Below, piece by piece: positions 51,019 to 62,364 of a stretch of DNA of 64,000 nucleotides. The DNA is from Pseudomonas zanjanensis. GTDB taxonomy: Bacteria; Pseudomonadota; Gammaproteobacteria; Pseudomonadales; Pseudomonadaceae. The stretch lies in NCBI RefSeq assembly GCF_014268745.2, contig NZ_JABWRB020000006.1, positions 62,001 through 126,000 on the forward strand, given 5' to 3'. How positions within the stretch are numbered: the stretch's first letter is position 1; each line of letters opens with the position of its first letter. The translations under genes and the position numbers were made by a program. A model generated the notes under the pieces. The model had not been told where the DNA came from. It did no database searches and saw only the letters and a program-made list of their open reading frames with translations.

Positions 51019-51843
51019 ATGAGCGAGCTTTTTTACAACGCCGTACCGAACGCGACCCGTGTCGCCCCGCCCTTGCCCGAGCCTCGGCAGTACCCCAGCG
51101 AGAAACCGCGCCGGGTCTATCTGTTCGGCACATGCGTGGTGGACCTGTTCTATCCCGAAGCCGGAATGGATGCGATTCACCTGCTGGAGCGCGAAGGGAT
51201 CCGGGTGGACTACCCGCAGGGGCAAAGTTGCTGCGGCCAACCGGCCTACACCTCGGGCTATACCGAGCAGGCGCGGACCGTGGCCCGGGCGCAACTGGCC
51301 TTGTTTGCCGAAGACTATCCGGTGGTGGTGCCCTCGGGCTCCTGTGCCGGCATGTTGCGCGAGCATTATGCCGACCTGTTCAAGGACGAGCCGCAAACGC
51401 TCAAGCAGGTCCAGGCCTTGGCGGCCCGGACCTATGAACTGGCCGAGTTCCTGCTGTTTGTCTGCAAGGTGCAGCTGAACGACAACGGCGAGCCGGTGAA
51501 GGTCGCGCTGCATACGTCCTGCTCGGCACGGCGTGAAATGAATACCCACCTGCACGGCCGCGCGTTGTTGGCGCAGCTGCGCAATGTGGAGCGAGTCGAA
51601 CACAGCCACGAAAGCGAATGCTGCGGCTTTGGTGGGACCTTTAGCGTTCGCATGCCGGATATTTCCGGTGCGATGGTGGCCGACAAGACCCGAGCGCTGA
51701 AGGAATCCGGCGCGCACCAGGTCGTCAGCGCTGACTGCGGCTGTTTGATGAACATCAACGGTGCGCTGGAAAAGCAGCAGGAGGCGTTACGCGGCCAGCA
51801 CCTGGCGAGTTTCCTCCGCCAGCGCATCGGAGGTGTCGCATGA
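51019..51843 (+). CDS. lutA: L-lactate oxidation iron-sulfur protein LutA (YkgE-like)
   Basis: 274-residue Cys-rich subunit of the LutABC L-lactate dehydrogenase complex. Two CCG domains bind Fe-S clusters: one with LFGTCVVDLFYPEAGM and SCCGQPAYTSGYT, the other with LHTSCSARREM and ECCGFGGTFSVRMPD. Its stop overlaps the lutB start by four bases. LutABC and LldD are alternative routes from L-lactate to pyruvate; no LldD-type flavoprotein is encoded here. Confidence 0.93.
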   Translation: MSELFYNAVPNATRVAPPLPEPRQYPSEKPRRVYLFGTCVVDLFYPEAGMDAIHLLEREGIRVDYPQGQSCCGQPAYTSGYTEQARTVARAQLALFAEDYPVVVPSGSCAGMLREHYADLFKDEPQTLKQVQALAARTYELAEFLLFVCKVQLNDNGEPVKVALHTSCSARREMNTHLHGRALLAQLRNVERVEHSHESECCGFGGTFSVRMPDISGAMVADKTRALKESGAHQVVSADCGCLMNINGALEKQQEALRGQHLASFLRQRIGGVA

Positions 51844-53297
51844 GCACGCCGACGCTGATTCCGACCGTTGAGGTGCAGGAAGATTTTCGTGCCCGAGCCC
51901 ATAAGGCCCTGGACGACACGCAACTGCGAAACAACTTTCGCAGTGCGATGGATTCACTGATGACCAAGCGGGCAACGTCCTTCAGCGATGCCCACGAAAG
52001 AGAACACCTGCGAGTGCTGGGCAATGCCGTCCGCGCCCGTGCGTTATCCAAGCTGCCCGACCTGCTCGAGCAACTTGAAAGCAACCTGACCCGCAACGGT
52101 GTGAACGTGCACTGGGCGGAAACGGTGGACGAAGCCAACGGCATCGTCCTTTCGATCATCCGCGCTCACGAGGCGCGGCAAGTGATCAAGGGCAAATCGA
52201 TGGTCAGCGAAGAGATGGAGATGAACCATTTCCTCGAGGCTCGGGACATTGAATGTCTCGAATCCGACATGGGGGAATACATCGTCCAACTCGACCACGA
52301 GAAGCCTTCACACATCATTATGCCGGCGATCCACAAGAATGCCGGTCAGGTCGCGTCCTTGTTCCACGACAAACTCGGCGTGGAGTACACCAAGGACGTT
52401 GACCAACTCATTCAGATCGGCCGCAGGGTCCTGCGGCAGAAGTTCTTCGAGGCCGACGTCGGCGTCTCCGGCGTCAACTTCGCCGTCGCCGAAACCGGCA
52501 CGCTGCTGCTGGTGGAAAACGAAGGCAACGGGCGGATGTCCACCACCGTGCCACCGGTGCACATTGCCGTGACCGGCATCGAAAAGGTTGTCGAGAACCT
52601 GCGTGATGTCGTGCCGCTGCTCTCGCTGCTGACCCGCTCAGCCCTCGGCCAGCCCATCACGACCTACGTCAACATGATCTCCGGGCCACGTAAGGCCGAA
52701 GAACTGGACGGCCCCCAGGAAGTCCATCTGGTCCTGCTGGACAACGGTCGCAGCCAGGCATTTGCCGACAGTGAATTGCGCCAGACCCTGAACTGCATTC
52801 GCTGCGGCGCTTGTATGAATCATTGCCCGGTGTACACCCGAATCGGCGGCCATGCCTACGGTGAAGTTTACCCGGGGCCTATCGGAAAAATCATCACGCC
52901 GCACATGGTCGGCCTGGCCAAGGTGCCCGACCACCCGAGCGCCTCCTCGCTGTGCGGTGCCTGCGGTGAAGTGTGTCCGGTGAAAATTCCGATCCCGGCC
53001 TTGCTGCGGCGGCTGCGGGAAGAAAACGTCAAGGCGCCGGACAGCCCTAACCAAGTGATGCGCGGCCAGGGCAGCAAATACTCGCCCAAGGAACGGTTCA
53101 TCTGGAATGCCTGGGCCTGGCTCAACAGCTCGCCGCGGCTGTACCGGCTGTTCGGCTTCCTCGCCACGCGCCTGCGCGCCCTGACGCCTCGAAACGTTGG
53201 CCCGTGGACCCAGAACCACAGCGCCCCCAAACCCGCCGCCCGCTCATTGCATGACCTGGCCCGTGAACACCTGAACCAGCAGGGAGACCGCCGATGA
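51840..53297 (+). CDS. lutB: L-lactate oxidation iron-sulfur protein LutB (YkgF-like)
   Basis: 485-residue LutB. An N-terminal LUD domain contains GKSMVSEEMEMNHFLEARDIE and GVSGVNFAVAETGTLLLVEN. A ferredoxin-type domain near residues 315-375 has two clusters: CIRCGACMNHCPVY and CGACGEVCPVKIP. A C-terminal DUF3390-like region follows. It is predicted to pass electrons within the LutABC complex toward the respiratory chain. ATGA overlaps at both ends tie it to lutA and lutC. Confidence 0.94.
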   Translation: MSTPTLIPTVEVQEDFRARAHKALDDTQLRNNFRSAMDSLMTKRATSFSDAHEREHLRVLGNAVRARALSKLPDLLEQLESNLTRNGVNVHWAETVDEANGIVLSIIRAHEARQVIKGKSMVSEEMEMNHFLEARDIECLESDMGEYIVQLDHEKPSHIIMPAIHKNAGQVASLFHDKLGVEYTKDVDQLIQIGRRVLRQKFFEADVGVSGVNFAVAETGTLLLVENEGNGRMSTTVPPVHIAVTGIEKVVENLRDVVPLLSLLTRSALGQPITTYVNMISGPRKAEELDGPQEVHLVLLDNGRSQAFADSELRQTLNCIRCGACMNHCPVYTRIGGHAYGEVYPGPIGKIITPHMVGLAKVPDHPSASSLCGACGEVCPVKIPIPALLRRLREENVKAPDSPNQVMRGQGSKYSPKERFIWNAWAWLNSSPRLYRLFGFLATRLRALTPRNVGPWTQNHSAPKPAARSLHDLAREHLNQQGDRR

Positions 53298-53961
53298 GCG
53301 CCAAGGAAAATATCCTCGCCAAGCTGCGTAAAAGCCTGACGGGCACCACGCCGGTTGCCGACAACTTCGATGTCGAGCTGGTGACGCAAACCTATCGCTA
53401 TGCGCCCGAGGAACGTATCGCGCAATTGCGCAAGCTGATGGAGGCGGTGCACACCGAAATCCACCTGACCTCCGAAGAAGGCTGGCCGGCCCTGCTCGCG
53501 CAACTGCTGCGCGACCGTCAGTTGCCGAGCCTGCTCATCGCGCCGACGACCATGCACGGGAAAAAAATCACACAGTTCTGGGCGAACAATCCGGACCTGC
53601 CCACCCTCAAGGCCTACGACAGGCCGGTAGAGGAATGGAAAGCCGAACTGTTCAACGACACACCGGCCAGCCTCACAGGGACCCTCGGCGCCATTGCCGC
53701 CACCGGCAGTCTGATTCTCTGGCCGACGCGGGAAGAGCCGCGACTGATGAGCCTGGTGCCACCGGTGCATTTCGCCCTGCTCAAGGCCAGCGAGATCCGC
53801 GACAACTTCTATGAAGTGCAACAGGAATTCGAATGGGCCCAAGGCATGCCCACCAACGCCCTGCTGGTATCGGGCCCGTCGAAAACCGCCGACATCGAAC
53901 AAGTCCTGGCCTACGGCGCCCATGGTCCGAAGGATCTGGTGGTTTTGATTCTGGAGGACCA

Positions 53962-53965
<4 letters not shown>
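53294..53965 (+). CDS. lutC: L-lactate oxidation protein LutC (LUD domain, YkgG-like)
   Basis: 223-residue LUD-domain protein, third member of LutABC. Recognised by its start MSAKENILAKLRKSLTG and by the core GTLGAIAATGSLILWPTREEPRLMSLVPPVHFALL. The C-terminus has ALLVSGPSKTADIEQVLAYGAHGP, ending in a VLILEDQ tail. It overlaps lutB upstream and the FAD/Fe-S dehydrogenase gene downstream by four bases each. Confidence 0.92.
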
Positions 53966-56829
<2,864 letters not shown>

Positions 56830-56925
56830 TCACTTGAATAGGCCCGGCTCCGCTGGGCCACCTACTGACTCGGCCCGGCCGCGACTGTCCAGCGGCACCG
56901 AGACCCTACGTTCAAGGAGATACAC

Positions 56926-57213
56926 ATGAAGCGCACCGCACTTGCTGGCTTGTTCATTTCCGCTGCGATGTTGGCCTCTCCGGTGTTTGCAGGAAGCCAG
57001 GATGACCTTTGCAAAATCAACCTGCAAAAGATCAGCGACGCCAAAGTCAGCACCGAGCAAATGAGCGAAGGTCTAAAGACCGACATCGACGCCACCGTCG
57101 GACAAGCCAAGGCTGAGCACGCCAAAGGCACCAAAGAAGGCACCGAAAATTGCATCTCGTTGACCAATCAGGCCATCCAGAAGCTGCAGAACAACGCCAA
57201 AGGCGACCAGTAG
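56926..57213 (+). CDS. Small exported protein, unknown function
   Basis: 95 residues. The signal peptide MKRTALAGLFISAAMLASPVFA is probably cleaved before GSQDD. The mature part of about 73 residues is helical and charged, with two Cys (about 29 and 76) that could form one disulfide. AAGGAG sits 6-7 bp before the ATG. It stands alone between the lactate operon and ssrA. I do not recognise the family; a periplasmic location is inferred from the signal. Confidence 0.75.
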   Translation: MKRTALAGLFISAAMLASPVFAGSQDDLCKINLQKISDAKVSTEQMSEGLKTDIDATVGQAKAEHAKGTKEGTENCISLTNQAIQKLQNNAKGDQ

Positions 57214-57222
57214 CATCACCGC

Positions 57223-57244
57223 AGGCCAACCTTCGGGTTGGCCT
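57223..57244 (+). terminator. Hairpin after the small exported protein gene
   Basis: AGGCCAACC-TTCG-GGTTGGCCT is a perfect 9-bp stem with a stable cTTCGg tetraloop, 9 bp past the stop. It lacks a T-run, so termination strength is unsure. Confidence 0.6.
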
Positions 57245-57309
57245 CGGACATGGATTGGCGTACACTGCACATGCCTGCCGCTCCAACAGACTCACGGAGC
57301 GACAGGTTC

Positions 57310-57706
57310 GGGGCCGTTTAGGATTCGACGCCGGTTGCGAAACTCTAGGTGCATGCCGAGTTGGTAACAGAACTCGTAAATCCACTGTTGCAACTTCTAT
57401 AGTTGCCAATGACGAAAACTACGGCCAGGAATTCGCTATCGCTGCGTAAGCAGCCTTAGATCCTGAGCTTCTGGTACCTTCGGGTCCAGCAATCACGAGG
57501 GGATGTCCGTAAACCCAAAGTGATTGTCATATAGAACGGAATCGCCGTGCAGTACGTTGTGGACGAATCGGCTAAAACTTACACAACTCGCCCAAAGCAC
57601 CCTGCCCGTCGGGTCGCTGAGGGTTAACTTAATAGACACGGCTACGCATGTAGTACCGACAGCGGAGTACTGGCGGACGGGGGTTCAAATCCCCCCGGCT
57701 CCACCA
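57310..57706 (+). ncRNA. ssrA: tmRNA (SsrA)
   Basis: 397-nt transfer-messenger RNA that rescues stalled ribosomes with SmpB. The 5' GGGGCCG pairs with the 3' CGGCTCC before ACCA, with one G-T pair. The tRNA-like T arm reads GGTTCAAATCC. The tag frame starts at the GCC resume codon (57405) and encodes ANDENYGQEFAIAA before TAA at 57447-57449. The 3' end is the usual integration point for P4-type elements, and one begins immediately downstream; the gene itself remains intact. Confidence 0.97.
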
Positions 57707-57717
57707 CTTCAACATCT

Positions 57718-57743
57718 AAAGACGTCCACGGACGTCTTTTTTT
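57718..57743 (+). terminator. Terminator after ssrA
   Basis: AAAGACGTCC-AC-GGACGTCTTT followed by further T residues, 12 bp after the tmRNA CCA. Since the element is inserted at the ssrA 3' end, this terminator is probably brought in by, or duplicated with, the element. Confidence 0.9.
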
Positions 57744-57817
57744 GTGCCTGGAATCCAGTAAATACGGGAGTTTCAGGGCTACTGGAGGCTTTCGAGGTTT
57801 TTAGAGTTCCAGGCGAT

Positions 57818-57871
57818 TTGGTATTCCCAATGGTATTCCCGGCTGCCCGGCGCTAATCTTGGGAATACCAA
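57818..57871. repeat. 13-bp inverted repeats upstream of the integrase gene
   Basis: TTGGTATTCCCAA (57818-57830) and its exact complement TTGGGAATACCAA (57859-57871). A third partial copy, TGGTATTCCC (57831-57840), directly abuts the first. They end 22 bp before the integrase start and could be integrase arm sites or an operator for int expression. Confidence 0.6.
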
Positions 57872-57893
57872 AAGGTGTCATGGAGTACTTCTC

Positions 57894-59150
57894 ATGTGCG
57901 CTCAAACCACCCGCCTCTCCGACCGCCAGCTCAAGGCGGTCAAACCGAAAGACAAAGATTACGTCCTCACCGATGGCGACGGGCTCCAGCTGCGAGTCAG
58001 GGTCAATCGCTCGATGCAGTGGAATTTCAACTACCGGCATCCCGTCACCAAGAATCGAATCAACATGGCACTCGGCTCTTATCCCGAGGTTTCTCTTGCG
58101 CAAGCGAGGAAGAAAACCGTTGAGGCCAGAGAGCTGCTTGCACAGGGCATCGACCCAAAAGCTCAGCGCAATGAGCTGCAGGAAGCCAAACGAGCGGAAA
58201 CGGAACATACGTTCGAGAACGTAGCCACCGCTTGGTTCGAATTGAAGAAGGACTCCGTCACCCCGGCGTATGCCGAAGACATCTGGCGCTCGCTCACACT
58301 GCATGTTTTTCCAAGCATGAAATCAACGCCGTTATCGGAAGTGAACGCGCCGATGGTCATCAAGCTGCTTCGTCCGATTGAAGCTAAAGGCAGCCTCGAG
58401 ACAGTTAAGCGAGTGAGCCAGCGCCTTAACGAGATCATGACCTACGGGGTCAACTCCGGAATGATCTTTGCCAACCCTCTCAGCGGCATTCGAGCGGTGT
58501 TCAAGAAACCCAAGAAAGAAAATATGGCCGCGCTACCACCTGACGAACTTCCGGAGCTCATGATGGAAATCGCGAACGCCAGCATCAAGCGGACGACCCG
58601 CTGCCTGATCGAATGGCAACTTCATACCATGACACGCCCTGCCGAGGCGGCCACCACTCGATGGGCAGACATCGACTTCGACAAACGCATTTGGACCATC
58701 CCTCCGGAGCGAATGAAAAAGCGTCGTCCGCATACAATTCCGCTGACCGAACATGCACTCTCGTTATTGGAGACGCTCAAGCACCATAGCGGCCACAGGG
58801 AATATGTGTTCCCGTCAGATAGAAACCCGCGCACCCACGCGAATAGCCAAACAGCAAACATGGCGTTGAAACGAATGGGCTTTCAGGACCGTTTGGTCAG
58901 CCACGGCATGCGCTCCATGGCCAGCACAATCCTCAACGAGCAAGGATGGGATCCGGAGCTAATCGAAGTCGCGCTGGCGCATGTCGACAAGGACGAAGTT
59001 CGGAGCGCCTACAACCGGGCGGATTACATCGAACGTCGGCGCCCGATGATGGCCTGGTGGAGTGAACATATCCAGAAAGCGGCTACCGGCAGCCTGTCAG
59101 CGTCGGCCATCAATCAAACCAGGGACCGCAAGGTCGTGCCGATACGCTGA
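57894..59150 (+). CDS. P4-type tyrosine integrase
   Basis: 418-residue site-specific recombinase predicted to integrate the element at the ssrA 3' end. The N-terminal DUF4102-type arm-binding domain (LSDRQLKAVKPKDKDYVLTDGDGLQLRV) and the core-binding domain precede the catalytic domain. Catalytic residues are visible: Arg248 (TMTRPAEA), His337 and Arg340 (SHGMRSM), His363 (LAHVDKDEV) and Tyr373 (SAYNRADY). GGAG lies before the ATG. It starts 188 bp after ssrA and points into the element, the CP4-57 intA arrangement. Confidence 0.95.
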   Translation: MCAQTTRLSDRQLKAVKPKDKDYVLTDGDGLQLRVRVNRSMQWNFNYRHPVTKNRINMALGSYPEVSLAQARKKTVEARELLAQGIDPKAQRNELQEAKRAETEHTFENVATAWFELKKDSVTPAYAEDIWRSLTLHVFPSMKSTPLSEVNAPMVIKLLRPIEAKGSLETVKRVSQRLNEIMTYGVNSGMIFANPLSGIRAVFKKPKKENMAALPPDELPELMMEIANASIKRTTRCLIEWQLHTMTRPAEAATTRWADIDFDKRIWTIPPERMKKRRPHTIPLTEHALSLLETLKHHSGHREYVFPSDRNPRTHANSQTANMALKRMGFQDRLVSHGMRSMASTILNEQGWDPELIEVALAHVDKDEVRSAYNRADYIERRRPMMAWWSEHIQKAATGSLSASAINQTRDRKVVPIR

Positions 59151-59209
59151 CATCACGGCGACAGTTCATGCCATCCGTGTAGTGGAGCTTGCCAGCGCTT
59201 CTTCGGCCA

Positions 59210-59254
59210 AGCCCCTGAGTATGGGAAGGCTCCGCATTCCCATACTCAGGGGCT
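59210..59254. repeat. Perfect 18-bp inverted repeat between convergent genes
   Basis: AGCCCCTGAGTATGGGAA at 59210-59227 and its exact complement at 59237-59254 enclose a 9-nt loop. It lies between the integrase stop and the stop of the convergent 89-residue gene. No T-run follows on either side, so it is either an atypical bidirectional terminator or a protein-binding palindrome. Confidence 0.75.
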
Positions 59255-59270
59255 CACGCTTAAAGGCCTA

Positions 59271-59540
59271 TCAGACAACCACGACTTTTGCCTTTCTAAG
59301 GCGGATCAACCCTGCTGTTAACTCGTAGTAGTAGACGGTAGCTGGAGCTGAGCATCGCAGGTAGTGCTTCAGAAACCATCTCACGTGCTTTTCTCTCCAG
59401 GACCAGGGAGTCGCGCAACCCCAGCGCTCACGAATCACCTCGTGCATCCTTTCTGCTTGCCTAATGTGCCGCTGCCGCGTGGCATGTGCACCTTTGAGCA
59501 CGGGGCACAGGAATAACGCTATGTCGAACTCGGCCGTCAT
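59271..59540 (-). CDS. Small protein, unknown, last gene of recombinase operon
   Basis: 89 residues, basic. The segment TPWSWREKHVRWFLKHYLRCSAPATVYYYELTAGLIRL looks like part of a SAM-like core-binding domain of tyrosine recombinases, but no catalytic part follows. This likeness is my inference. The start overlaps the recombinase stop by four bases (ATGA), so the two are translationally coupled and may work together, for instance as a directionality or accessory factor. Confidence 0.65.
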   Translation of the reverse strand: MTAEFDIALFLCPVLKGAHATRQRHIRQAERMHEVIRERWGCATPWSWREKHVRWFLKHYLRCSAPATVYYYELTAGLIRLRKAKVVVV

Positions 59541-60517
59541 CGCCAGCCTCCGATGTAGGCACTCACCACATCGATGCGGTTATGTCCCAGTTCGTGGCTG
59601 ATCTGCTGTCGTGCACGCTGATCAAGCTCTCGATCTTCTCGATGAACACGACCGCCGTTGACAGGTGTATTCAAGCCAGTCAGTTGCTCATAGCGCTCAC
59701 AGGCGAAAGCCGCCCGCAGCTCATGAAAGCCTTTCAATCCATGGTCGTGCAGGAGGTCCCGTGCCGGTTGCACAACTGATTGCATAAACTCTTTGTAGCT
59801 CTCGTTGGGAGCCAACAGGTTCCGACTGCGACTGGGCGAAGCCTCACAGGCCCTCTCCAAGGCGCTACGGATTTGATCAGTGACCGGAATCCAACGTGGT
59901 GCTGACGCGCCTGATCGGCCGCCTTTGGTGCCGTCTTGGATGTTGATCTTGCCCAGTTGCCGCGCCTCACGTTGCAGTCGGGGCAGGTCCGCCAAGATCG
60001 CTTCACGCAGACGCATACCAGTCTCCCGGGCCAGATGCACAATTGCGGCCACTCGTTGCTGACTTCGCTCTGACAGCGCGCGTGCGATCAATTCGATCTG
60101 AGCACGATCTTGGCCTTGCGGTGCCTCCCCGCGTACGCTTGAGCGCTGCAAACCCAGCGCCTTGCTCGGACTGGAGATTTTGACGTACTGATCACCGCGC
60201 AGCGCAGCCATCGTTCGGTTCACGCTGGACAGTCGGTTCTGCGCGGTGGCAATGCCGATGTTGCCCCGATCAACCTGCTCACGCACATACGTGGCGTACC
60301 GCATGAGGATCTCACGGTCGATCTGTCGCGCGTCATTGAGTCCCGGACCTTCATCGGATCGACACCAATTCACGAAGGCCTGCCACCGATCGCTATGGGC
60401 TTTGACGGTAGCAAAATGGCCATCGCCAAATAGATCTTTCAGTGCTTGCGGTCCGGCATAGCTGAGCTGGCGACCAAAGCCAAAATTACGACCCGCTCGC
60501 TTATCGACCCGAGCCAT
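59537..60517 (-). CDS. Second tyrosine recombinase (integrase domain-containing protein)
   Basis: 326-residue recombinase unlike the P4-type enzyme next to ssrA. The N-terminal SAM-like part (about 20-110) precedes a catalytic domain with Arg in RETGMRLREAI (about 169), His and Arg in GFHELRAAFA (about 265-268), then HELGHNRIDVVSAYIGG supplying His and the nucleophile Tyr (about 321). I chose the ATG at 60517 (MARVDKRAG) because AGGAG precedes it. It overlaps the 117-residue gene by 17 bp. Its DNA target and role are unknown. Confidence 0.88.
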   Translation of the reverse strand: MARVDKRAGRNFGFGRQLSYAGPQALKDLFGDGHFATVKAHSDRWQAFVNWCRSDEGPGLNDARQIDREILMRYATYVREQVDRGNIGIATAQNRLSSVNRTMAALRGDQYVKISSPSKALGLQRSSVRGEAPQGQDRAQIELIARALSERSQQRVAAIVHLARETGMRLREAILADLPRLQREARQLGKINIQDGTKGGRSGASAPRWIPVTDQIRSALERACEASPSRSRNLLAPNESYKEFMQSVVQPARDLLHDHGLKGFHELRAAFACERYEQLTGLNTPVNGGRVHREDRELDQRARQQISHELGHNRIDVVSAYIGGWR

Positions 60518-60854
60518 TTTCCTGCTCCTGATCGACTGCTGCGAGCTCATAAAAAAGGGCTCGCCAGTGTGCATTCACAATAGCGAACTGGGCCCAATCA
60601 GTCGGGCGAAAACACAGCGTGTTGCCGGCGACGTATAGATGCGCGCCCTCCTTTTTCAACCATTGGATGATGGCTGTCGTCGTAGTGCTAGGTTTACGGG
60701 TGATGGCGACATCGGCGACACCGGCGACAACCCTTGCCTTGTCTGGCTTTGAGCGTGGCGACAAAGTGGCGACAGTCGCGGCGACAAACCGCGCTTTCGG
60801 CTCCTTTTGGCGCTGAGCCAGGTGGTTGCGCAGCGCTTCATCAAGATTGAACAT
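60501..60854 (-). CDS. 117-residue protein between DUF3987 gene and recombinase, unknown
   Basis: The start MFNLDEALRNHLAQRQKEPK has GAGGTGC upstream of the ATG at 60854, overlapping the DUF3987 stop by 14 bp. The middle (TVATLSP, then VVAGVADVAITRK) is encoded by six GGCGACA heptamers (TGTCGCC on the coding strand), the same repeat found non-coding at 63002-63072. The C-terminal half (TTTTAIIQWLKKEGAHLYVAGNTLCF, FAIVNAHWRALF) looks like a small winged-helix or compact helical domain, by inference. The family is not recognised. The overlaps imply a tight operon. Confidence 0.7.
   Translation of the reverse strand: MFNLDEALRNHLAQRQKEPKARFVAATVATLSPRSKPDKARVVAGVADVAITRKPSTTTTAIIQWLKKEGAHLYVAGNTLCFRPTDWAQFAIVNAHWRALFYELAAVDQEQENGSGR
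60705..60786. repeat. Six GGCGACA heptamers (cluster inside the 117-residue gene)
   Basis: Exact copies start at 60705, 60714, 60723, 60757, 60768 and 60780. The first three are spaced 9 bp. The opposite-strand heptamer, TGTCGCC, forms a second cluster at 63002-63072, so the pair brackets the DUF3987 gene. Confidence 0.75.
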
Positions 60855-62247
60855 GGCGCACCTCGAAGGTGTGGCCGTCGGTGATGAGCCACTGATGATC
60901 AATCAACTCGACCAACAGCTTGGCGGTATGACGACTGCTCTTACGGGCAAAACGGGGACCGTTGCGGTTCAGCTCCCGAATACTGAAGCGCTTCCAATCT
61001 TTGACCTGCAGCCAGCGCAGCAGCCTGTCTGCCTCTTCTTTTACCCGGCACACCGGTTCCTGTTCGGTCAGGCGCTGGATCTCGGTGAGGTAGTAGCCCA
61101 CCAAGGTGGAGGCCCGTTGGATATGGTCGACGTCCACGACACTGCTCTCCTCCACCACTGCCAGGATGCCGGCGACGCGCAGCAGGTTGTCGGCGGCCTT
61201 CGATCCGCTGGGCCGCACGCTGGCCAGCTCACCAAACTCACCCAGTTGAGCTTCGATGGCATCATGCAAATCAATCCAGCGACGGCGGGCTAACGGGCTG
61301 AGTGTCAGCGGTGATAGCCGCAAGGCACCGTCAGCGGAAAGTGACCAAGGCTGATGAAACAGGGCCGAAAGACGGTGGTGATATCGCTTTAGGGCGGGGT
61401 CTTTGGACAAGTCGACAGCCTGGTAACTGCGTTGTCCGGCCAGGCTGGTGGGCCAGGTCATGAGGCAGCGACCGAGAATGCCTTGCCCCTGCAGCAATGG
61501 GTCACTGAGTAACTGCATGGCTAGATACGGTTGCAGCATCAGGTGCAGGCTTAAGCGTCGATCGTAAGCTCGCAAGCTTTCACCCACCATAGACCGCGCG
61601 CGATCTATCGGACTGCCGTCCCAGAGTGACGACAAGGTCGTGACCGCTTTCAAACGGTTATCCCGACTCATGGTGCTGCTACCGAGGAATTGTCCCCCCT
61701 CGTCACAGAACAGGCCCATGCTCGGCAAGTCATGGCAGAGTCCCTTGATCAGGGCCTCGATAGTCGGATCCGTGGTGATCAGCCTAGGTGCAGAGGGCTC
61801 CGCTTCAAGCGGTACGCCGTTTGTGGGGTTGGGATCGCCAGGGTTGATACGCTGCGCCTGTCGCTGCGCGACACGGTACCGGGCGAGTTGTTCACGGTAG
61901 CGCTGCCACTGCTCTCGCTCCCATTGCCGTGCTGGCAGTAATGCAGATCGGTCTGCCGCCGTTTTACGATCCCCCGAAGCTGCCACCGTGATCAGGTACA
62001 GCGACAGGGGATAATTTCTCCCGTCGAGCTGTAAGCCGGCATGACCTTGGGTAGCCAGGGCCGAGGCGGCCAACACCGATTGCGCTGCCAGTGCTTGGGG
62101 CACGCCGATGACCTCGGCCATGCGCTCCACCGCAAGCCCGAGAATCCCACCCAGTGCCTGCACGGGATAAGGCTGGGGCACGGGGTTCGACTCAATCAAC
62201 GGTCGAGGTGGTCGTGGTAGTTCAAGCTTCGGATCTAACTGCTGCAT
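60841..62247 (-). CDS. DUF3987 (YfjI-like) protein
   Basis: 468-residue DUF3987 protein, a family frequent in P4-like elements and related to primase-helicase-type P-loop proteins. E. coli CP4-57 at ssrA carries the member yfjI. The family P-loop variant is visible as VAASGDRKTAADRS (about residue 92), with a later acidic LFCDEGGQFLG that could be the Walker B/sensor region. The C-terminal part (RFSIRELNRNGPRFARKSSRHT) looks like a winged helix. The ATG at 62247 follows GAGGAGAGG. It heads the overlapping operon ending with the recombinase and 89-residue gene. Its biochemical activity is unproven. Confidence 0.85.
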   Translation of the reverse strand: MQQLDPKLELPRPPRPLIESNPVPQPYPVQALGGILGLAVERMAEVIGVPQALAAQSVLAASALATQGHAGLQLDGRNYPLSLYLITVAASGDRKTAADRSALLPARQWEREQWQRYREQLARYRVAQRQAQRINPGDPNPTNGVPLEAEPSAPRLITTDPTIEALIKGLCHDLPSMGLFCDEGGQFLGSSTMSRDNRLKAVTTLSSLWDGSPIDRARSMVGESLRAYDRRLSLHLMLQPYLAMQLLSDPLLQGQGILGRCLMTWPTSLAGQRSYQAVDLSKDPALKRYHHRLSALFHQPWSLSADGALRLSPLTLSPLARRRWIDLHDAIEAQLGEFGELASVRPSGSKAADNLLRVAGILAVVEESSVVDVDHIQRASTLVGYYLTEIQRLTEQEPVCRVKEEADRLLRWLQVKDWKRFSIRELNRNGPRFARKSSRHTAKLLVELIDHQWLITDGHTFEVRHVQS

Positions 62248-62364
62248 GGGCCCTCTCCTCAATCATTGCTAATTGTCCTCACGTAGTCCCGCCACGACTG
62301 TTGAGTGTTATCAGGGATCAAGGCCCCTGCGGCCTGTGAGGTGTTCACTGACGCGGAACGAACG

